Notes under the pieces: generated by a model
What the model was told of the DNA's origin: nothing
The model's database searches: none
The model's input: only the letters and a program-made list of their open reading frames with translations
Made by a program: the position numbers and the translations under genes
Part shown: one piece after another, positions 5,908 to 10,779 of the stretch
Position numbering within the stretch: position 1 is the stretch's first letter
How the letters are laid out: the number at the start of each line of letters is the position of its first letter
Assembly (NCBI GenBank): GCA_036399835.1
Contig: DASWMI010000088.1
Span: forward strand, 1 to 10,779
DNA from: DASYML01 sp036399835
GTDB taxonomy: Bacteria; Acidobacteriota; Blastocatellia; Pyrinomonadales; Pyrinomonadaceae
Direction: 5' to 3'
DNA length: 10,779 nucleotides

Positions 5908-6801
5908 TTAGAGCAGGTTCATCGGTGTCGGATTTCTGGGGTCCGTTGTGTAGTCGTAGAAGCCACGACCTGATTTGCGTCCATAGAGGCCCGCGAGGAC
6001 CATGCGCTTGAGAAGCGGCGGCGGCGCAAAACGTTTTTCGCGGAACTCATTAAACATGATCTCGGCGATGTAGTAGGTCGTGTCCAGCCCGACGAAATCT
6101 CCGAGCGTGAACGGCCCCATCGGATAACCGCAGCCGAGCTTCATCGCATTGTCTATATCCACGATTGAGCCGACGCCCTCTTCAAGCGCGCGAATCGCGT
6201 CGAGCATGTAGGGCACGAGCAGGCGATTGACGATAAAGCCTGTCTTATCGCTGGCGCGGACAGGCACTTTGCCAAGGCGCTTGCCAAACTCTATGGCCTC
6301 TTCATAAACGGCCTCGTCCGTCAGGATGGTACGAATCACTTCGACCAGCTTCATGATTGGGACGGGGTTGAAAAAATGTAGACCGATAAAGCGTCGCTGT
6401 CGCTCGGCGCTGGTGGCCGTCATCATCTCCGTAATCGAGATTGATGAAGTATTCGAGGCAAAGATGGTTTCGGGTTTGCAGACCGAGTCCAACTGGCGAA
6501 AGGTGTCACGTTTGGTCTCTATATTTTCGATGATCGCTTCGATGATGATGTCGCAGTCGGCGAGTTGGGCCAAATCCGTCGTGCCGCTCAAGCGACCGCG
6601 AATCGAAGTCTGCTCGTCGGCGGTAATCGTGCCCTTCTCCGCAAATTTGGCGAGAGATTTTTCGATGCCCGTAAAGCCTCTCTCGCATAGCTCGTCCGAG
6701 ACCTCGCGGACAATCGTTTCAAAGCCCGCGGTAGCCGCCGTCTGCGCAATGCCCGCACCCATCAGGCCGCAGCCGAGGACACCAACTTTTCTGATTTCCA
6801 T
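5908..6801 (-). CDS. hbd: 3-hydroxyacyl-CoA (3-hydroxybutyryl-CoA) dehydrogenase
   Basis: This 297-residue enzyme should oxidise 3-hydroxyacyl-CoA to 3-ketoacyl-CoA with NAD(P). The N-terminal Rossmann domain opens KVGVLGCGLMGAGIAQ (glycines 10, 12 and 15). The family signature follows: FASNTSSISITEM with S117, then GLHFFNPVPIMKLVEVI with catalytic H142 and E154, then KTGFIVNRLL with N192. The C-terminal helical dimerisation domain includes GCGYPMGPFTLGDFVGLDT and ends with the usual GRKSGRGFYDY. The length fits the single-function Hbd/PaaH type rather than a fused FadB. The ATG at 6801 has an AGGAG 13 bases upstream in an A-rich leader, so this gene, unlike the hydratase, has a visible ribosome site. 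It is first in a probable two-gene unit. The symbol hbd reflects family membership; chain-length preference cannot be read from the sequence. Confidence 0.94.
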   Translation of the reverse strand: MEIRKVGVLGCGLMGAGIAQTAATAGFETIVREVSDELCERGFTGIEKSLAKFAEKGTITADEQTSIRGRLSGTTDLAQLADCDIIIEAIIENIETKRDTFRQLDSVCKPETIFASNTSSISITEMMTATSAERQRRFIGLHFFNPVPIMKLVEVIRTILTDEAVYEEAIEFGKRLGKVPVRASDKTGFIVNRLLVPYMLDAIRALEEGVGSIVDIDNAMKLGCGYPMGPFTLGDFVGLDTTYYIAEIMFNEFREKRFAPPPLLKRMVLAGLYGRKSGRGFYDYTTDPRNPTPMNLL

Positions 6802-6894
6802 CTCTATTTTTATTCTCCTGTCGTGGCCCGGTCCATAAAAGTCACGGGCGAATTTCTTAAAAGCTTTGAGGACTAGCCTTGACCTCTCGCATTG

Positions 6895-8235
6895 TTATGG
6901 CGAGGGAGACGGCTCGGTCAGTTTATATCCATACTTCGCGCTCTCCCTGCGTCCCCATTTATCCTGGCGCTCCTGCCAGGCTTCAAAATCCGAGATGATC
7001 TCCTGCTTTTCTTTGAGCAGCGCGGGCTTGCTCTGCTGCTGTCGAGGGCCGCTACTTTTGGCGGCCCAATCTCGCGCGCGTCCGAGGAGCGATTTCAAAT
7101 CCCGGCGCAACGCCTCGGCCTCCTCGCTCGTGTGCGGCAGTTCGTCCAGAGCCTTGATGGTTTCATCAACCTTGCTCGCGTCTCCATCATCCAGAGTTTT
7201 AGCCAGGACAGTCCAGCCTCTATTCATCGTGTTGAAGTCGGAAACAAACTTTCTCGCCTCAGGTTCGGATGAAGAGAGTGTGGCAGCAGCATTCTCCTGC
7301 TTGGGCAAAGCCTGCGGGAAATGGCGGACCACCATCAGGAAGCTGGCGGCGACCAGCAGGAGCGCGAGCGCCTGTAGGATATGCCAGAAGACGGCGACTC
7401 TGGGGCGCTCGCCCGGTCGCTTATAACCGACGACGAGCGCCAGCAAAGCGCCCGAAACAAAACCGCCGACGTGCGCCGCGTTGTCAATCAGACCGCTCCC
7501 CAGATAGCCTATGATGAGATTGATAAAGATCATCGGCAGCAGCCCCGTGCCGAACGCGCGCTTAAAGCCTTCGGGCAGCTCGCGTCGAAACTTGATGCCG
7601 AAGATAAAGAGCACGCCCACCAGACCGAAGAGTGCGCCGGAAGCTCCGGCAGAGGGCGCGTCCGTGTCCTTGAAGAGAAACTTGACGAGAGGCCCGTTGA
7701 GATGCAGGTCAGTCCGCACGGTGAGATAGCTGGCGAAGACTCCAGCGATTCCCGTCAGCACCCAGAAGACGACGAACTTCGCAGAGCCGTACAGCTTTTC
7801 GACATAAGGGCCGACCACCCACAGGCTGTACATGTTGACCAGCAGGTGAATAATCCCGACGTGTATAAAAATCGGCGTGACAAAACGCCACCACTCGTGT
7901 CTTCGATTGATGAGCCAGTTGAGCTTTGCGCCGTAGGCTTCCAGCACAGGCTCCGAGGGCAGTAGGAGCGCGCCGGTCGTCTGGCCGCTCGAATGCCACA
8001 TCAAGAGAAAGATAAAGAAGTTGGCGACGAGAAAGATAATCGTAAAGACGTATGGGCGATTGAGCACGGCGCGGGCAAACCGCATCGCCTCGCGGTCATA
8101 AGCCTGTCTCGGCTGAACCGGATGCGCGGCGCTCACGAGCGGCACGCCGCATTGCTCGCAGGCGCTCTCACCTGCGCCGACCAACGCCCCGCAACTGCGA
8201 CAAACGCTCGGTCGCCCGGCGTAAGTATTGTTCAA
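6895..8235 (-). CDS. Rhomboid family intramembrane serine protease with N-terminal zinc ribbon
   Basis: A 446-residue membrane protease. Residues 12-29 form a zinc ribbon (C12, C15, C26, C29). About seven hydrophobic segments follow (near 62-81, 118-142, 154-171, 197-214, 232-246, 254-271 and 282-303). The rhomboid signature is intact: FIHVGIIHLLVNMYSLW (H125, H130, N134), the catalytic serine S199 in GASGALFGL, and the partner H255 in DNAAHVGGFVSG. After the last membrane segment comes a charged, mostly helical soluble tail of about 143 residues, beyond the usual rhomboid core. I chose the TTG at 8235 because GGAGAG lies just upstream and the protein then begins close to the ribbon. The frame stays open to a TTG at 8322, which would add 29 residues. 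No in-frame ATG precedes the ribbon. Substrates are unknown. Confidence 0.9.
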   Translation of the reverse strand: MNNTYAGRPSVCRSCGALVGAGESACEQCGVPLVSAAHPVQPRQAYDREAMRFARAVLNRPYVFTIIFLVANFFIFLLMWHSSGQTTGALLLPSEPVLEAYGAKLNWLINRRHEWWRFVTPIFIHVGIIHLLVNMYSLWVVGPYVEKLYGSAKFVVFWVLTGIAGVFASYLTVRTDLHLNGPLVKFLFKDTDAPSAGASGALFGLVGVLFIFGIKFRRELPEGFKRAFGTGLLPMIFINLIIGYLGSGLIDNAAHVGGFVSGALLALVVGYKRPGERPRVAVFWHILQALALLLVAASFLMVVRHFPQALPKQENAAATLSSSEPEARKFVSDFNTMNRGWTVLAKTLDDGDASKVDETIKALDELPHTSEEAEALRRDLKSLLGRARDWAAKSSGPRQQQSKPALLKEKQEIISDFEAWQERQDKWGRRESAKYGYKLTEPSPSP

Positions 8236-8322
8236 ATGCTCTCCAGCCAACGGCCCTCTGCTAAATAAGCGCGACGCTTCAAGAACTCTGCCCGAAGCAT
8301 CACGCCGACACCTCTCGCCCAA

Positions 8323-8773
8323 ACTTCCGAAGACGCGCGCAGGACTTTACTTTCCGCCAATCACTCATTCCGAAGTGGATTTACTCTCAAGCGATTCTAC
8401 AACGAAGCGAGGCAAAGCAGAAATCGGTCGGTTCAGAAGACGAGGATAAAGGACGCGCTTCATCTTGAGAGCCAGGCTCGTGCGCAAGGTTTTGAGATTC
8501 AAAAGCTCTCATCGTCTACGATTGAGACCAGCCTTCCCTCTCTCGCGCATCAAGGCTCTTTCTCTTTGACTGAAGGGCTTGACAGTATTTCGGTCAGAAA
8601 GCTTTGAGGGCTGGCACCCGCCTCCGGCGAGCTTTAGTCTTATCAACAACTTGTACCGCTTATCCGGCTGGCACGCGCCTTGTTAATTCTTCTGGTTGCT
8701 GCGAGTCAGTAGAGACTCCAAAAGTCTTGAGTCCAGACCCCCCGGTTAATCGGTTTATGAAGGAGCATCGTTA
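8323..8773. other. Intergenic region upstream of the rhomboid and S8 protease genes
   Basis: About 450 bases without a convincing gene separate the divergent rhomboid and S8 protease genes. Visible are a perfect 15-base inverted repeat TTTTGA-GAT-TCAAAA (8490-8504), a possible operator, and a short palindrome GAGCCAGGCTC nearby. There is a TTGACA at 8579-8584 without an acceptable -10. The motif CTGGCACnCGCCT occurs twice (8611-8623 and 8668-8680), and the second copy fits a sigma54 site. The plus-strand frame 8228-8449 overlaps the rhomboid 5' end and shows no protein character. Confidence 0.55.
8669..8684 (+). promoter_or_regulatory. Putative sigma54 (-24/-12) promoter for the S8 protease
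   Basis: TGGCACG (8669-8675), four bases, then TTGTT (8680-8684) fits the sigma54 pattern TGGCACG-N4-TTGCW except for T instead of C in the -12 GC. The start would fall near 8694, about 80 bases before the protease ATG. If real, expression would need an enhancer-binding activator. A related CTGGCAC copy at 8611 lacks the -12 half. Confidence 0.4.
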
Positions 8774-10779
8774 ATGCGCAGGCATCTTACCCTGGCCCTC
8801 TTGGTTATCTTCTCCCTCGTCTCTTCTTTGACGAGCGTCCGCGTGCCCGTCTCGGCGCAGGGACAAAAGCCGCGTACCGTTAGCCGCGCCCTCAAGATGA
8901 CCGAGAATCTTCGCGCACGGGTAGATAACTCTTCTCCCGACAGCACTGAGACGACGCGCGTCATCCTCAGCACGGCTGACGGCGCGGCGGCTGAACCAAT
9001 GCGGCAAAGGCTTGAAAGGGCCGGCGCAAAAGTGCAGAAGCAGCTCGATGCGCTGGGGCTGACGGTCGTGGATGTTCCGCTCGCCAGACTCGAAGAGCTG
9101 GCCGCAGATGATGAAGTCAACTGGATTTCAGCAGACCAGGAGGTGCGCTCGCTGGCTTCAACCGATAACACAAGCCACATAGAGATTACGACGGGCGCGA
9201 GCAAAATTCTCCCGGCCAACGTCGCGGACGGCGGCGCCGGAACAGGCATCGGGATAGCCATCCTGGACAGCGGCATCAGCCCCGCAGACACCGCCGAGTT
9301 TGCAGGCTACAGGTGGCAGCAGAGCAGCGGCGTGCTCAGCACAGGTCTGCTCTCGCAACCCTACCTGCAATCCTACGACCGCATCATGAAGCGCATAGAC
9401 TTCACGGGCGAAGGCTATACGGATAAAGCTCAGGATGATGTTTACGGCCACGGGACGCACACGGCTGGCGTCGCGGCTGGCACGGGCCAGTCGAGCGAAA
9501 ACTACGCCGCGCAGAACGCTGGCGCTCAGACCTACGGCGGCATCGCAACCAATGCCAACCTGATTGACGTGCGCGTGCTCAATTCGCAGGGCATGGGCAC
9601 GGTTTCCGGCGTCATCGCGGGCATCAACTGGGCCATCAAGAATAAGAGCACCTTTAACATTCGCGTTATGAACCTCTCCCTCGGCACGCCCGTCACGCAG
9701 AGCTATCGGACAGACCCGCTCTGCCAGGCCGTCGGGCGGGCCGTTGACGCAGGCATTGTCGTCGTCGTCGCCGCGGGCAACTGGGGTAAAGATTCACAGG
9801 GCCAGACGATCTACGGCGGCATACTCTCCCCTGCCAACTCTCCCCGCGTCATCACCGTCGGCGCTGCCAACACGCAGCAGACCGCGCAGCGCTCGGACGA
9901 TACGGTCGCCAGCTACTCTTCGCGCGGGCCGACGCTCGTGGATGGCGTCGTCAAGCCCGACCTCGTCGCGCCAGGCAATCGAACGGGCGCGGCGGAAACC
10001 ATCGTCTCCTCGTCCTCGGCCAGCAACTCTTACACTCAATCGGATGCCAACGGCGGCGGCGTGATAGGCTTACTCGGCGACCTCACCGTCGGCGACCGGA
10101 CGACCAGCTCGCCAAACGCCACCGGCAGTTATCAAATCCTGAGCGGGACTTCATTCGCCGCGCCTGCCGTTTCCGGCACGGTCGCGCTCATGCTCGACGC
10201 CAACCCTTCGCTCACGCCGCGCATGGTCAAGGCTCTCCTCATGCGCACCGCGCAGCGCCTGCCCTTTTACGAGCACATGGTCATGAGCGGGCAGATGACC
10301 TCCTTCGAGCGCATCATCACGGAGGGAGCCGGAGAACTGAACGCGAGCGCAGCCGTGACGGTCGCCGAGGCCATACGCCAGGATGCAAGTCGCGCGCTGG
10401 TCGGCGACTACCTGATTAAAAACAAGAACGTGACCTATTCGAGCCTGGGCGTGACCGCTCCCATCGCGGGCGAGGCCATCCCGCTCAACAACGGCATCGT
10501 CTGGGTCGAGGGCGTCTCCTTCACAGGCCAGTTGCAGTTGACGGACGGCTTTCAGCTTGCCAACGGTTCTATCCTCAACAGCGGCTTTGTTGTCGCCGAC
10601 GGCTTTATGCTCGACGACGGTAGATACGTCTTCTCCAACGGCTTCATCCTCAGTAGCGGCTTTATCCTGAGCAGCGGTTTTATCCTCAGTAGCGGGTTTA
10701 TTCTCAGCAGCGGCTTCATCCTCAGTAGCGGTTTTATCTTGAGCAGCGAGTACGCGCTGGCGGACGGCACGCTCAAGGC
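8774..10779 (+). CDS. Secreted subtilisin-like (S8) serine protease with C-terminal hexapeptide repeat (continues past right edge)
   Basis: The frame is open from the ATG at 8774 to the right edge: 668 codons and two extra bases. AAGGAG lies eight bases upstream. Residues 1-28 form a signal peptide ending VPVSA before QGQ. Residues about 60-125 look like an inhibitor-I9-type propeptide (TTRVILSTADG through WISADQEV). The S8 domain follows with D165 (IAILDSGIS), H226 (YGHGTHTAGVAAG), oxyanion N336 (VAAGNWG) and S460 (LSGTSFAAPAVSG), so it should be active. After about residue 540 comes a region leading into Gly-rich hexads (GFQLAN, GSILNS, GFVVAD, GFMLDD), six perfect GFILSS units, and EYALAD at the edge. 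The protease is probably exported as a zymogen. The repeat suggests a beta-rich C-terminal domain for surface or substrate contact, which is inference. The true C-terminus is not visible. Confidence 0.93.
   Translation, partial: MRRHLTLALLVIFSLVSSLTSVRVPVSAQGQKPRTVSRALKMTENLRARVDNSSPDSTETTRVILSTADGAAAEPMRQRLERAGAKVQKQLDALGLTVVDVPLARLEELAADDEVNWISADQEVRSLASTDNTSHIEITTGASKILPANVADGGAGTGIGIAILDSGISPADTAEFAGYRWQQSSGVLSTGLLSQPYLQSYDRIMKRIDFTGEGYTDKAQDDVYGHGTHTAGVAAGTGQSSENYAAQNAGAQTYGGIATNANLIDVRVLNSQGMGTVSGVIAGINWAIKNKSTFNIRVMNLSLGTPVTQSYRTDPLCQAVGRAVDAGIVVVVAAGNWGKDSQGQTIYGGILSPANSPRVITVGAANTQQTAQRSDDTVASYSSRGPTLVDGVVKPDLVAPGNRTGAAETIVSSSSASNSYTQSDANGGGVIGLLGDLTVGDRTTSSPNATGSYQILSGTSFAAPAVSGTVALMLDANPSLTPRMVKALLMRTAQRLPFYEHMVMSGQMTSFERIITEGAGELNASAAVTVAEAIRQDASRALVGDYLIKNKNVTYSSLGVTAPIAGEAIPLNNGIVWVEGVSFTGQLQLTDGFQLANGSILNSGFVVADGFMLDDGRYVFSNGFILSSGFILSSGFILSSGFILSSGFILSSGFILSSEYALADGTLK
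10640..10747 (+). repeat. Six 18-base in-frame repeats encoding GFILSS
   Basis: Six consecutive 18-base units (10640, 10658, 10676, 10694, 10712 and 10730) each encode GFILSS within the S8 protease. Differences between units lie only at synonymous positions: GGC/GGT/GGG, TTC/TTT, ATC/ATT, CTC/CTG/TTG and AGT/AGC. Looser hexads precede them from about 10544 and follow them to the edge. Confidence 0.95.

Noticed and set aside
6326..6838. Plus-strand frame of 170 codons opposite the 3-hydroxyacyl-CoA dehydrogenase
   Set aside because: It is antisense to a clear enzyme gene and shows no ribosome site or recognisable motif.
6868..6903. CTCGC/GCGAG hairpin after the rhomboid stop as a terminator
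   Set aside because: The stem is only five base pairs and no T-run follows it on the minus strand.
7381..7965. Plus-strand frame of 194 codons inside the rhomboid gene
   Set aside because: It lies opposite the membrane core of the rhomboid protease. The charged, low-complexity translation is what antisense of hydrophobic codons gives.
8579..8584. Perfect TTGACA as a -35 box for the S8 protease
   Set aside because: No TATAAT-like hexamer lies 16-18 bases downstream; the bases there are GCTTTGAG.
8755..9291. Minus-strand frame of 178 codons opposite the S8 protease start
   Set aside because: It is Ser/Ala/Arg-rich and antisense to the signal peptide and propeptide of the protease. The plus-strand reading has the catalytic motifs.
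10552..10776. Minus-strand frame with KPLLRI-type repeats
   Set aside because: This is only the antisense reading of the GFILSS array.

Overview
The window is a GC-rich bacterial chromosome segment. It holds core-metabolism genes mixed with a chemotaxis-type kinase, a rhomboid protease and a secreted subtilase. No single marker fixes the taxon. The gene mix, the heptamer-based intergenic repeats and a subtilase with a short C-terminal peptide repeat would suit an Acidobacteriota (Blastocatellia-like) genome, but that is inference. There are no RNA genes, no CRISPR array and no transposase.

Layout. From 3542 down to the left edge lies a minus-strand series, in transcription order: ribH (lumazine synthase), nusB (antitermination factor), a cheA-type histidine kinase, and a secreted or membrane-anchored protein of unknown function that leaves the window at base 1. 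ribH-nusB is a familiar bacterial pair. A plausible sigma70-type promoter sits just upstream of ribH. One plus-strand gene follows, a zinc-type medium-chain dehydrogenase (3790-4902). Next is a second minus-strand block: a 3-hydroxyacyl-CoA dehydrogenase (6801-5908) followed by an enoyl-CoA hydratase (5801-5025). These catalyse consecutive steps of beta-oxidation or butanoate-type metabolism. Upstream of them is a rhomboid protease (8235-6895) with an N-terminal zinc ribbon and a long soluble C-terminal tail. About 450 bases without a convincing gene separate it from a plus-strand S8 protease that runs off the right edge. That gap carries a sigma54-like -24/-12 site.

The two genes cut by the window edges (337 to 1, and 8774 to 10779) are real. 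Both show a start codon with an upstream purine-rich site and a signal peptide. The protease also keeps its full catalytic set.

The most unusual structure is a set of three palindromic elements built from 7-base repeats. They fill the stop-to-start gaps ribH/nusB, nusB/cheA and dehydrogenase/hydratase. They share the layout heptamer arm, short centre, inverted heptamer arm, but use different unit sequences. They reach almost to the start codon of the downstream gene, and none of those three genes has a visible Shine-Dalgarno site.
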